Shown: positions 1 through 6,718, counted from the first letter of the stretch. The stretch: 7,469 nucleotides of DNA from JACQFZ01 sp045810625 (GCA_045810625.1 JBJMVQ010000018.1:1-7469); one strand, 5' to 3'. The notes: generated from the letters alone by a model not told the origin. Translations and numbers: made by a program.

Positions 1-2792
1 TTGATGCCGAGCTCGGTCTTTTGTTCGCGTGTGACGTTGCCGTAGGCGTCGTAGCCGTATTGGGTGGTGCCGGAGGCATCGACGACCTGGCAGAGCCGCC
101 CAATGCCGGCGGTGCAGTTGGTGCCGCTGTCGTAGGTGTAGGCGATGTTCTCGCTGCTAGAGGCCGGATAGGTGACTCTTGTGACTCGGTTCAGGGCGTC
201 GTAGGTGTAATTGACGACAATCCCTCTCGCGTCGGTCTTGCTCAATACGTTCCCCGCACTGTCGTAGGTGTAGCTCGTCGTGCCGCGATCCGGGGAAATT
301 TCCTGCAGCAGGTTCCCGAGGTCGTCGTAGACGTATTGCGTCGTGGCGTTGTTCGGGGCGGTAACCTGCGTGAGCCGATCGGCGATGTCGTAGCCGTAGG
401 TCGTGGTGCCGCCGGCGCTGTTTAAGGTTTGCACGAGGCGGTTGAGCGCATCGAAGCCGTTTTGCGTCGGGGGGTTGGCGTTCGGATCGGTAACGCTCGT
501 TAAGTTGCCGATGGCATCGGCGATTTGCTGGGTGATCGAGCCGCTGTGGTTGATCTGGTTGACGTGGTTTCGGGCGTCGTAGGCGAGGTCGATCGCGCGC
601 ACCAAGGTGTTGGTCGGGTCGTAGGTGTAGGCCTGGGTGCGATTGCCTTTGAGGTCGTAGTCGTAGACGACTTTGTTCCCGAGATTGTCGGTGACTTGGC
701 GCAGGAGCTGCGCGGCGTCGTAGGTGTACGTAAGAACGATGCCGTCGGGGAAGGTGACGGAGGTGACGTTGTTGGCGGCATTGTAGATGTAGGTCGTTGT
801 CCGGGCGGTGCCGCCGGAGGGGGTCTGCGTGATCGTCTTGACCCGGCCTCTCGTGTCGTACGTATAGTTCGTCTTTAAAGCGTTCGGGTCGGTCATCTGT
901 GTCAGACGGCCGGCGGCGTCGTAGGTGTTGAAGTTGGTAATGTGGTTGAGCGCGTCTTTGACCGACGTCGGCCGGCCGCAGCTCCCGCCGCTCGTGCAGT
1001 TGTTGTAGGTGAAGGTGGTAAGGTCACTCACGTCGGTTCTGGCGCCGTTGATCGTCGCCACCTGACCGGCCGACGTGTAGGTCAGCGCCACGGCGCGGGA
1101 AACTGGGGCTCCTGAGGGCGTGTAGCCGCTCAAGGTAATAGCAGTTGGGAGGAACGGGTGTCCGGTGTCGTCGTAGGCGAGCGTGACTCTTTTCGATTGT
1201 CCCGGAAAGACGCTCGGGTAAGTAATAACCGTCGGGAGATCGGCTATCGTCGGCAGGTATTGATAGGTCATCGTCCGCGTGGCTGTCGTAGCGACGGGCG
1301 ATGCGCAGCTCCCCGTCAGTCCCTCCGTCTTCGAGGTGAGCTGGTTGGTGCTGTTGTAGAGGTAGGTCGTGACGCGGCCTTCTTCGTCATGGCGGCAGCT
1401 CAGGTTGTTGCTGGCGTCGAACGTTTGGATAAGCGCTTTGCCGTCGGAGGAGTTGACGTTCGAGACGAGGTTCTTGATGCCTAAGTTCGAGCTGAACGTC
1501 ATGACCTCTTGGGTGTTGATGGCATCGCTGACGGTCGTTTGGGTGTCGCTGTCGTAGGAGAAGCCGAAGTGCTGCACCCCGCCCGCGTGCTCGGTGACGA
1601 TGGCCTTGCCGTTCGCGTCGTAGCTGTAGGTGGCATAGCGCACGGGGTTTCCGCCCGGTTCCTTGTAGGAGATGCCGGTCAGGGCGTGCGGGAAGTCGGT
1701 GTTCTCGTAGTGATAGAGCTTGGCGGCGCCGTCCGGGTAGGTGACTTGGGTAAGGTTGTTGTTGCCGTCGTAGCTGTACGTGTAGGTGTTGCCGGTCGGG
1801 TCCTTGATGGTGGCGATGTGGTTGCCACTGAACGTAATCGGCGTTTGATGACCGAAGGGGCCGGTGACGTTGTTGAGAACACCGGTGCCGTGATCGTAGT
1901 TGTACGTGGTCGTACGGCCGTTGCTATCGATTTGTCTCTCAATCGTTGCGAGTGAGTTGTATTTCTCGACCATCCTGTCGCGATAGACGACGGAGTAACC
2001 GGTCCAGTCCTTGATTACGGTCAGCTGCGAGTCGGCGCTCCCGGTACAGGTGCCGCTCGTTATACAGGTGAACAGCTCTTCCCGACCGCTATTATCCCGA
2101 ATCACGAAGGTCGTCCCACTAACGACCACATGATTGATGAAGCGGGAGATCCACCCGAATCCAAACCCGAGATCCTGATTGAACTGCGAGTTGTAGAACC
2201 GACCAACGGGCAGAATCGCATCGCCCGCGCTGAAATCGATTTCGCCCGTGTACTTGTTGCCGGTCGAAGCGCTGGCAGGGTTTCCGCGATCGCCCGTGTC
2301 GACGAGGGCTCTAACCGGTCTTCTTGCGAAAGCGACCGAGCACTGGCACCCGAGCGAATCTCGGACCACATCGGCGACGCACTGACCGGGCGCGTCGAAG
2401 TGCTGGCCGGAGGGGCAGGTGAACCCTGCCGGCGGAAAATAGTATTGAGCTTTGATGGACGAGACGGGCAGATCGTCGTAGACGCTGTAGTAACCTATTC
2501 CGGCTGCGGTATAGGAGGGGCCAACGCATTCCCCATGTCCGTAGTAGGCGCGAAGGTCGGCCTGATCGATGAGACAGGCATTGTGTGCGTCCGATTGACT
2601 ACTCACGTAGTAGTCCGGCCAACAAACGTGCGGATCGTTTGGGTTCGTGTTACAGCCTGCGTGGGCCACGTGGATCGAACCAAGATACGACAACAGAAGT
2701 AAGACGAGGTATCTGAGGTTCCGACGCAGGAAGGAATTCGGTTTGGCGACAGCATTCGACGGCGCAGACACATCCCCTTCGAAACGATTCAT
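1..2792 (-). CDS. Secreted RHS/YD-repeat protein, C-terminus beyond left edge
   Basis: A single minus-strand frame is open from an ATG at 2790-2792 to the left edge (930 codons visible, no stop). I translated it throughout. An SD-like GGAGAAGGGG lies just upstream of the ATG, and an in-frame stop (2877-2879) bounds the frame. Residues 21-45 form a Sec signal peptide: FLRRNLRY, then a Leu-rich core, then a likely cleavage AHA|GC. Residues 46-160 are a Cys-containing region. Around residues 170-190, GNPASASTGNKYTGEIDF matches the start of the DUF6531/RHS N-terminal region. From about residue 300 (TYNYD) there are roughly twenty YD units such as NYTYDTRGRV, AYTYD and YGYDAYGNV. RHS proteins fold these into a shell around a C-terminal, often toxic, domain. 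That tip is not visible, so effector, adhesin and cell-wall-associated roles remain open. There are no neighbouring secretion genes in view. Confidence 0.93.
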   Translation of the reverse strand, partial: MNRFEGDVSAPSNAVAKPNSFLRRNLRYLVLLLLSYLGSIHVAHAGCNTNPNDPHVCWPDYYVSSQSDAHNACLIDQADLRAYYGHGECVGPSYTAAGIGYYSVYDDLPVSSIKAQYYFPPAGFTCPSGQHFDAPGQCVADVVRDSLGCQCSVAFARRPVRALVDTGDRGNPASASTGNKYTGEIDFSAGDAILPVGRFYNSQFNQDLGFGFGWISRFINHVVVSGTTFVIRDNSGREELFTCITSGTCTGSADSQLTVIKDWTGYSVVYRDRMVEKYNSLATIERQIDSNGRTTTYNYDHGTGVLNNVTGPFGHQTPITFSGNHIATIKDPTGNTYTYSYDGNNNLTQVTYPDGAAKLYHYENTDFPHALTGISYKEPGGNPVRYATYSYDANGKAIVTEHAGGVQHFGFSYDSDTQTTVSDAINTQEVMTFSSNLGIKNLVSNVNSSDGKALIQTFDASNNLSCRHDEEGRVTTYLYNSTNQLTSKTEGLTGSCASPVATTATRTMTYQYLPTIADLPTVITYPSVFPGQSKRVTLAYDDTGHPFLPTAITLSGYTPSGAPVSRAVALTYTSAGQVATINGARTDVSDLTTFTYNNCTSGGSCGRPTSVKDALNHITNFNTYDAAGRLTQMTDPNALKTNYTYDTRGRVKTITQTPSGGTARTTTYIYNAANNVTSVTFPDGIVLTYTYDAAQLLRQVTDNLGNKVVYDYDLKGNRTQAYTYDPTNTLVRAIDLAYDARNHVNQINHSGSITQQIADAIGNLTSVTDPNANPPTQNGFDALNRLVQTLNSAGGTTTYGYDIADRLTQVTAPNNATTQYVYDDLGNLLQEISPDRGTTSYTYDSAGNVLSKTDARGIVVNYTYDALNRVTRVTYPASSSENIAYTYDSGTNCTAGIGRLCQVVDASGTTQYGYDAYGNVTREQKTELGI

Positions 2793-3095
2793 CTTCCCCT
2801 TCTCCAATTCTTGTTTCGTTCCGTTGTTATTCAGCGAGTACGCGCGGTTCACCGCGCGCGCGCGACAACAAACGCGTCAGCTCGGAAACGGCGTGCGACC
2901 GTCACTCCGCCCACGCGCGAATCGGACTATAACGAGAAACTATGAAAAAATTGAGGGTGGAACGTGAACGATTAGAGAACGTCAAAACGCACGCGAGCCA
3001 TTACCCGAACGAATGCGAAAGCAGGATGCTTGCTTGAGAGATACAGCGCGCGCGAAGCGACGATGTCGCCGCTTCGCGAATCGCGAGACCGAACG
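2793..3095. other. Intergenic region with leader of the YD-repeat gene
   Basis: This stretch of about 300 bases separates the YD-repeat gene from the DUF3775 gene, both on minus. I see no convincing gene in it. On the minus strand, TATAGT at 2926-2931 resembles a -10 box, but the bases at the expected -35 position (TCAATT) are poor. If it is real, the leader would be about 125 bases. An alternating (CG)6 run at 2853-2864 lies in that leader. A hairpin sits at 3051-3078 and is listed separately. Confidence 0.5.
3051..3078 (-). terminator. Hairpin after DUF3775 gene, possible terminator
   Basis: CGCGAAGCG (3051-3059) is exactly complementary to CGCTTCGCG (3070-3078), giving a 9-bp stem with a 10-base loop. 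It begins 17 bases past the stop codon of the minus-strand DUF3775 gene. No run of U follows on the minus strand, so it is not a classic intrinsic terminator. It could instead protect the 3' end of the transcript. Confidence 0.35.
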
Positions 3096-3479
3096 TTAGT
3101 CGGCGGCGTACCCCAACGCCGCCAGACCTTCTTCCCAATAGTCCGACACCAACGGCGTGAAAAGCAGATACTCGGCGGTGTGCGGCGTCCACTCCTCGCG
3201 CGCCTGCTTCACTGCCGCGTCCCAATCGCCGGGATCGAAATCGCCGCGGCCCACCCACATGAGCGCGACCAGCTCTACCTGCTGATCGGGCTCGAGATCG
3301 TCGATCGCCGCCTTGAACTCCTGCACCGTGTTGTCGTCCTGATGCTCGGTCAACATGTCGGCAGCGATGTTGCCCGACGATCCGGTCGTGTCGTCCGGAA
3401 TGATCACGCCTTCCTTGCCTTGGAAAATGCGCGCGGTCTCGATGAGCGAATTAACGGTTTCGGGATTCACGTCTAGCAT
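3096..3479 (-). CDS. DUF3775 family protein
   Basis: This is a 127-residue acidic protein of the DUF3775 family, whose function is not known. The family pattern is clear: LDVNPETVNSLI at the N-terminus, then a variable Gly/Asp-rich linker (residues 22-40). The core QQVELVALMWVGRGDF is at 66-81, followed by WDAAVKQAREEW, and the signature TAEYLLFTPLVSDYWEEGLA is at 101-120, near the usual end of the family. The ATG at 3477-3479 is chosen because GGAGGAG lies 5-7 bases upstream. A longer 162-residue reading to 3584 would bypass this SD site and adds non-family sequence. It is transcribed divergently from the DUF1244 gene across 137 bases. No signal peptide or membrane segment is seen, so it is presumably cytoplasmic. 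Confidence 0.9.
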   Translation of the reverse strand: MLDVNPETVNSLIETARIFQGKEGVIIPDDTTGSSGNIAADMLTEHQDDNTVQEFKAAIDDLEPDQQVELVALMWVGRGDFDPGDWDAAVKQAREEWTPHTAEYLLFTPLVSDYWEEGLAALGYAAD

Positions 3480-3616
3480 CGTAGGCTCCTCCACCGGTGA
3501 GAGAAGAATACTAGCCGCTCTCCCAGCGTATCGGCCCCCGTGAAATTCTTGAGATCGCTTGAAACCGGCGCGCGCTGCGCCCACACTTCCGCCATTGCTA
3601 AATAGGAGAAAGCATT

Positions 3617-3931
3617 GTGGACGAAAAAACCCGCATCGAGCTGGAGGCCGCCGCGTTCCGCGGACTCGTCGAGCATCTGCGACGGCGCACCGACGTGCAA
3701 AATATCGACCTGATGAACACTTCGGGCTTCTGCCGTAATTGCCTGGCGAAGTGGTATTTGGCCGCGGCGAAGGAGCGCGGCGTTGCGATGGATTACGACG
3801 AAGCGCGGCGCGCGATTTACGGGATGCCCTACGAAGAGTGGCGCAAGAAGTACCAGACCGAAGCGACGCCGGAGCAGAAACGAAAGTACGAGGAAACCAA
3901 GCCGCTGCATTCCGAGATCAGCCGCCATTGA
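3617..3931 (+). CDS. DUF1244 family protein
   Basis: This is a 104-residue protein of the DUF1244 family, which is conserved in proteobacteria and has no established biochemical role to my knowledge. The family core is plain: AAAFRGLVEHLRRRTDVQNI (11-30), DLMNTSGFCRNCLAKWY with a CxxC pair at C39/C42, and the YGMPYEEWRKKYQ block at 68-80. The C-terminal tail (TPEQKRKYEETKPLH) is charged and probably flexible. The CxxC suggests metal or redox chemistry, but that is inference. The start is GTG at 3617-3619, with AGGAGA seven bases upstream (3604-3609), giving VDEKTRIELE as the usual N-terminus. It is divergent from the DUF3775 gene and converges on the flavoprotein gene. Confidence 0.92.
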   Translation: MDEKTRIELEAAAFRGLVEHLRRRTDVQNIDLMNTSGFCRNCLAKWYLAAAKERGVAMDYDEARRAIYGMPYEEWRKKYQTEATPEQKRKYEETKPLHSEISRH

Positions 3932-4051
3932 ACGCGGCCGCCGCTGCGGGCCCCCGACGTTTGAACAAATCATCGAACCGGCGGGACCAACACACGGCAT
4001 GTTGAGCGCCGCGATATCAGCTTCGCAGCGGCGCTTAGCTGAGCCTCTGAA
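3932..4051. other. Convergent intergenic gap with a hairpin
   Basis: This 120-base gap lies between two converging genes. AGCGCCGC (4005-4012) is complementary to GCGGCGCT (4028-4035), an 8-bp stem with a 15-base loop that could serve either strand. No U tract follows on either side, so calling it a bidirectional terminator is only a guess. Confidence 0.3.
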
Positions 4052-4660
4052 TCACGGATACAGCCAGCGCGCCTGCGGATCGCCCGCGCCGCTCCACGTG
4101 AACGCGGCGCGCCGGTGACCGGTCGGCGCGATGTACAGCCAATCGAGATGGGCGACGACCGCTTCGAGCAATACGAAGTGCTGCAAGCCGGCCGCGTCCG
4201 CGTCGGCGTGCGGGTACATCGCTTCGAGTGGAGGACCCGCGATTGGCACCGGCGCGGAATGGCCGGGCGCAACCGGCGTCGCGAACACGCGGCGCGTCTC
4301 GGCGGGCAGGTCGCGCCATGCCGCATCGGTGAGCGCGTCGTCGCGGCGAACGTGAACGTGCGCATGAATGCGTAACTGCGTTTGCATAGCGTGCTCGTAG
4401 AACACGAGCAACGCCCAGGGCGTGCGCGTGATTTCCGTGTATTTCGGCGAGCGCGCGTCGGTATTGAAGTAGAGCCGACGCTCGGCGCGGTCGGCGCGCC
4501 AGAGAAGCAATGTGCGCGCGTTCGGCAGATCGTCCAAACCGCGCGTCGCCATTACTGGATAGTGCATACCCGCCGCCGCGTCCGTCGCGCCGCGCTCTAG
4601 CAGCGTCCAGGCGTCGTCCAACACCGACGCGAAATCCCATAGCTTTCGGCTTCGTTCCAT
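4052..4660 (-). CDS. Pyridoxamine 5'-phosphate oxidase-like flavoprotein (PNPOx_2 type)
   Basis: This is a 202-residue protein resembling the Pyridox_oxase_2 branch of split-barrel FMN-binding proteins. Matching parts are the N-terminal DFASVLDDAWTLLERG, NARTLLLWRAD (48-57) and the FNTDARSPK strand-turn (65-73), which in the family contacts FMN phosphate. Also matching are WALLVFYEHAMQTQLRIHAHVHV (82-104), a WRDLPAETRRVFA helix and the C-terminal LDWLYIAP...HRRAAFTW. The substrate is unknown. True PdxH enzymes act in vitamin B6 salvage, but many relatives bind flavin for other redox roles, so I do not assign pdxH. The ATG at 4658-4660 is chosen because GGAGACAGG lies just upstream. The frame stays open for 39 more codons, but those are translated from the G/C-rich repeat and look like artefact. 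It is probably transcribed alone. Confidence 0.85.
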   Translation of the reverse strand: MERSRKLWDFASVLDDAWTLLERGATDAAAGMHYPVMATRGLDDLPNARTLLLWRADRAERRLYFNTDARSPKYTEITRTPWALLVFYEHAMQTQLRIHAHVHVRRDDALTDAAWRDLPAETRRVFATPVAPGHSAPVPIAGPPLEAMYPHADADAAGLQHFVLLEAVVAHLDWLYIAPTGHRRAAFTWSGAGDPQARWLYP

Positions 4661-4682
4661 GAACCTGTCTCCAAAATTGAAT

Positions 4683-4721
4683 TGAAGCAGCGTTCGCGCC
4701 CTCCCATTCCCTCCCCCGCAA
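4683..4721. repeat. G/C-rich dispersed repeat, copy 1 (half unit)
   Basis: Starts TGAAGCAGCGTTCGC and ends in a pyrimidine tract with CCC, CCC, CCC and CCCCC runs (4699-4717) followed by GCAA. The last 21 bases are identical to copy 2 at 4771-4791. The palindromic second half is absent here. Read on the minus strand, the tract is a four-run G-quadruplex motif. It lies directly upstream of the flavoprotein gene and could fall within its promoter or leader. Confidence 0.8.
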
Positions 4722-4751
4722 GCCGTGACGTGCAGGGAAGGATTAAGATAC

Positions 4752-4814
4752 TGAAGCACCGTTCGCCCCCCTCCCATTCCCTCCCCCGCAAACGGGGGAG
4801 GGTGAGGGTGGGGG
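4752..4814. repeat. G/C-rich dispersed repeat, copy 2 with palindrome
   Basis: The first 40 bases repeat copy 1 with a few changes. They run into a perfect hairpin: CCCTCCCCCG (4779-4788) pairs with CGGGGGAGGG (4793-4802) around the loop CAAA. The plus strand then continues with GGG and GGGGG runs to 4814. The overall form, a G-rich palindrome followed by GGGTGGGGG-like sequence, resembles short dispersed intergenic repeats found in many proteobacterial genomes. That is recognition from memory, not a search. It sits 27 bases past the Rho_N gene stop and might end that transcript, although no U tract is present. Confidence 0.75.
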
Positions 4815-4840
4815 CGCGTTGCGCGCGAGCAATTAAAGCG

Positions 4841-5164
4841 TCAAACCGTCGCGCGGCGCATTCGGCGCTTCAGATCGTGAATCTGGCGGAGCACGCCTTT
4901 GAGCTCGGCACGGTCCTTGGTCGCGAGAATTTCATCGCGCTTCTTTTGCAGCGCGTGAATCTTCGTTTTGATCGCCGTCTTGTCGATGCCGACGACGTGA
5001 TGATGTGCGTGCGCCTCGATGCCGAGCGCCTTGCATAGCGCCGGCAACAGCTGGTCCTTGTGGAGCTGCGTGTAACCCTGAACCGCCTCGTGCTGAACGC
5101 CGGCCGCGATCTCGCGCAGCTCGGCGACGGTCTTGCCTTTGAGCTCTTCGTACGTGTACGCCAT
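4841..5164 (-). CDS. Rho_N-domain small protein with C-terminal coiled coil
   Basis: This is a 107-residue protein. Residues 3-50 (YTYEELKGKTVAELREIA and KDQLLPALCKALGIE) match the helix-extended-helix Rho termination factor N-terminal (Rho_N/SAP-like) fold. That fold binds nucleic acid in Rho and also occurs alone in small proteins. A His cluster HAHHH (52-56) joins it to VVGIDKTAIK and a charged helical stretch (about 64-104, heptad-like, Lys/Arg-rich, ending RRMRRATV). The His cluster may bind metal, which is inference. The ATG at 5162-5164 is chosen because AGGAGG lies eight bases upstream. A GTG three codons earlier abuts that SD site and is unlikely. It begins 33 bases after the hydrolase gene, so it is probably the last gene of that operon. 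A nucleic-acid-binding role is likely, but the target is unknown. Confidence 0.85.
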   Translation of the reverse strand: MAYTYEELKGKTVAELREIAAGVQHEAVQGYTQLHKDQLLPALCKALGIEAHAHHHVVGIDKTAIKTKIHALQKKRDEILATKDRAELKGVLRQIHDLKRRMRRATV

Positions 5165-5197
5165 CGATGCCACCTCCTCTGCTTGGGTTGCGAGCGT

Positions 5198-5911
5198 CTA
5201 CGCGCGTCCGCGCAGATGCCGCTCGAGAAAATGGAGCGTCCGCGGCCACGACGCCTCGGACGCCGCTTCGCGGTAACGTTCCGGATTGGTGAAATTCATG
5301 AACGCGTGACCCGCGTTCGGATACGTGAAAAATTCGTGCGCCTTGCCGTGGCGCGTCAACTCGGTGTCGAGCTGAACGCGGTTCGCCGGCGACGGGTTGT
5401 CGTCGTCCTCGCCGAAGTGGAAGAGCAGCGGACAACCGATCTCCGCCGTCCGTTGGAACGGCGACGGTTCATTCGCACCCCAAGGCACCATGATGTTGCC
5501 ACCGTAGTACACCACGGCCGCCTTCAGGTCCCGGTTAGCCGCGGACAGGAGATAGGTGATGCGTCCGCCCATGCAGAACCCGAGGATGCCGATGCGCTGC
5601 GGATCGACGTCGGGTTGCGCGCGCAGGTAATCGATCGCAGCGTTGCCGTCGGTGATGACCTGCGGATCGAGCAGCCGGCGCATGCGTTCAAGCGGCGAGC
5701 CGGGTTCGGTTTGCCGGTGATAAAGATCGGGGGCGACCGCGGCGTAACCGGCGCGAACCAGGCGCTCAACGATCGAGTGAATGAATGTGTCGACTCCCGG
5801 CGCGTGCATGATCACGACGACACCGGGAAGGCGTGCGGCCGTCACGGGGGAACCGAAGTGGATGGCCATACCGTGGCCATCGACTCGAATAGTGCGCGTG
5901 TAAGTCAGCAT
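5198..5911 (-). CDS. Dienelactone hydrolase family protein
   Basis: This is a 237-residue alpha/beta-hydrolase of the dienelactone hydrolase family (PF01738), close to the usual family length. Visible landmarks are LPGVVVIMHAPGVD (28-41), AGYAAVAPDLYHR (54-66), and the nucleophile elbow GFCMGG with Cys113 as the expected catalytic residue. FGEDDDNPSP carries the expected acid (about Asp170), and YPNAGHAF carries His202. Classical members open the lactone ring of dienelactone in chlorocatechol breakdown, giving maleylacetate. No ring-cleavage genes are nearby, so the substrate here is open and many such proteins act on other esters. The ATG at 5909-5911 is preceded by AGGA at a long spacing, a weak SD site that falls just after the stop of the preceding small gene. 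This suggests translational coupling. No signal peptide is seen, so it is cytoplasmic. Confidence 0.92.
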   Translation of the reverse strand: MLTYTRTIRVDGHGMAIHFGSPVTAARLPGVVVIMHAPGVDTFIHSIVERLVRAGYAAVAPDLYHRQTEPGSPLERMRRLLDPQVITDGNAAIDYLRAQPDVDPQRIGILGFCMGGRITYLLSAANRDLKAAVVYYGGNIMVPWGANEPSPFQRTAEIGCPLLFHFGEDDDNPSPANRVQLDTELTRHGKAHEFFTYPNAGHAFMNFTNPERYREAASEASWPRTLHFLERHLRGRA

Positions 5912-5928
5912 GTTCGACTCGATCCTGG

Positions 5929-6060
5929 TCAGCGCACCCGATACTTTGCCGCATAATGCCGGCCCAGCACTTTGCGCGTTTGGGTTGGCAGCGCGCGATT
6001 ACGTTTCGCGAGCATCTCGGTGTTCAGTCGCCGCGGCGCTTTGGTCGGTTTGCGCTTCAT
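5929..6060 (-). CDS. Small basic protein (43 aa), unknown
   Basis: A 43-residue reading frame starts at ATG 6058-6060, with AAGGA about nine bases upstream, and stops 17 bases before the hydrolase start. The protein begins MKRKPTKAPRRLNTEMLAKR, then has NRALPTQTRKVLGRHYAAKY. It is about one third Lys and Arg, with no membrane segment and no Cys. I do not recognise a family. The good SD site, the tight spacing and the shared strand with the next two genes support it as real. A nucleic-acid or ribosome contact would fit the charge, but that is a guess. An in-frame upstream ATG (to 6129) exists without a comparable SD site, so the shorter form is preferred. Confidence 0.6.
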   Translation of the reverse strand: MKRKPTKAPRRLNTEMLAKRNRALPTQTRKVLGRHYAAKYRVR

Positions 6061-6176
6061 CGCGGACGTCCTTCGCTTCGTTCTATGCCTTAGAATGATC
6101 GACAGATGTTCGGCAGAAAGCATATCCAAAAGTGCGGCCCGGTTGAAACTGCGAACCGCGAAGCAGGTACAACCCC
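6061..6176. promoter_or_regulatory. Divergent promoter region between operon and GNAT gene
   Basis: These 116 bases must hold the start signals of both the minus-strand three-gene unit and the plus-strand acetyltransferase. Candidate boxes are weak. TAGAAT (6091-6096) and TTGAAA (6143-6148) occur on plus, but neither has a good partner at 16-18 bases. GGTTG (6141-6145) and CAACC (6170-6174) form a 5-bp inverted repeat just before the GNAT start. No promoter can be assigned firmly. Confidence 0.4.
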
Positions 6177-6668
6177 TTGAGCTACCGTATCACCCCGATC
6201 GCCGACGAAGATATCCCCGGCCTGCGCGCGGCCCTCGACGCCGTCGCGCGCGAGCGCCGCTACCTCGCGTTCCTGGAGGCGCCCCCGCTCGCACAGACGC
6301 GCGCGTTCGTGCGTGACATGCGCGCCGTCCGTTTTCCACAGTTTGTCGCCCGCGTCGGCGAGCAGGTCGTCGGCTGGTGCGACATCTCACCGTTGGATCG
6401 GCCGGTGTACCGGCATTGCGGCATACTCGGCATCGGCATCATCGCCGGATACCGCCGTCAGGGCATCGGCACGGCACTGCTTCGCGCCGCACTCAAACAA
6501 GCCAAGGAAATCGGACTCAAGCGCGTGGAGCTGACCGTGCGCGCGCCCAATCGTGTGGCGATCGCGCTTTACCAAAAGCTCGGTTTCATGCAGGAGGGAG
6601 TAAAGCGCAACGCCATTTACATCGACGGCGTTTACGAAGACCTCGTGATCATGGCGCTGCTCTACTAG
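6177..6668 (+). CDS. GNAT family N-acetyltransferase
   Basis: This is a 163-residue single-domain GNAT protein that would transfer an acetyl group from acetyl-CoA to an amine. Visible motifs are the N-terminal YRITPIADEDIPGLRAALD and the beta4/motif A segment GIGIIAGYRRQGIGTALLRAAL (85-106), with the RRQGIG pyrophosphate loop at 93-98. Motif B is NRVAIALYQKLGF (125-137), and the end EGVKRNAIYIDGVYEDLVIMALL is typical of RimI/RimL-like and other broad GNATs. The acceptor is unknown. The start is a TTG at 6177-6179. It is the only start between an in-frame TGA (6144-6146) and the first conserved residues, and only a weak SD-like AGCAGG precedes it, suggesting modest translation. It is divergent from the hydrolase operon and has no partner gene downstream. 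Confidence 0.9.
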   Translation: MSYRITPIADEDIPGLRAALDAVARERRYLAFLEAPPLAQTRAFVRDMRAVRFPQFVARVGEQVVGWCDISPLDRPVYRHCGILGIGIIAGYRRQGIGTALLRAALKQAKEIGLKRVELTVRAPNRVAIALYQKLGFMQEGVKRNAIYIDGVYEDLVIMALLY

Positions 6669-6718
6669 CAGGTGGACAGGCAGATTCGGTAAACGCTAAG
6701 CGGCCGCTGCGACAACGT

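Noticed and set aside
1..1350. Regularly spaced GTCGTAGGTGTA-like repeats suggesting a CRISPR array
   Set aside because: All copies checked are in one codon frame and translate on minus to Y-T-Y-D at roughly 60-70-base spacing. This is the protein YD repeat, with coding sequence between the units.
2130..2702. A 190-codon plus-strand open frame
   Set aside because: It is antisense to the N-terminal part of the YD-repeat gene, whose minus-strand translation shows a signal peptide and RHS motifs; no family features on plus.
3001..3258. An 85-codon minus-strand frame overlapping the DUF3775 gene
   Set aside because: It overlaps the well-supported DUF3775 gene in another frame and has an Arg/Gly-rich product without motifs.
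4661..4777. N-terminal extension of the flavoprotein by 39 codons
   Set aside because: The added residues are translated from the G/C-rich repeat. A good SD site precedes the inner ATG, and family similarity starts there.
5060..5956. A 298-codon plus-strand open frame
   Set aside because: It lies antisense to the dienelactone hydrolase and Rho_N genes, which have clear family motifs and SD sites. The plus-strand product is Arg/Val-rich with no recognisable domain, typical of a shadow frame in GC-rich DNA.
6177..6668. The GNAT gene as an integron cassette
   Set aside because: It points opposite to the attC-like polarity and I find no attC structure at its 3' end, so ordinary chromosomal placement is more likely.
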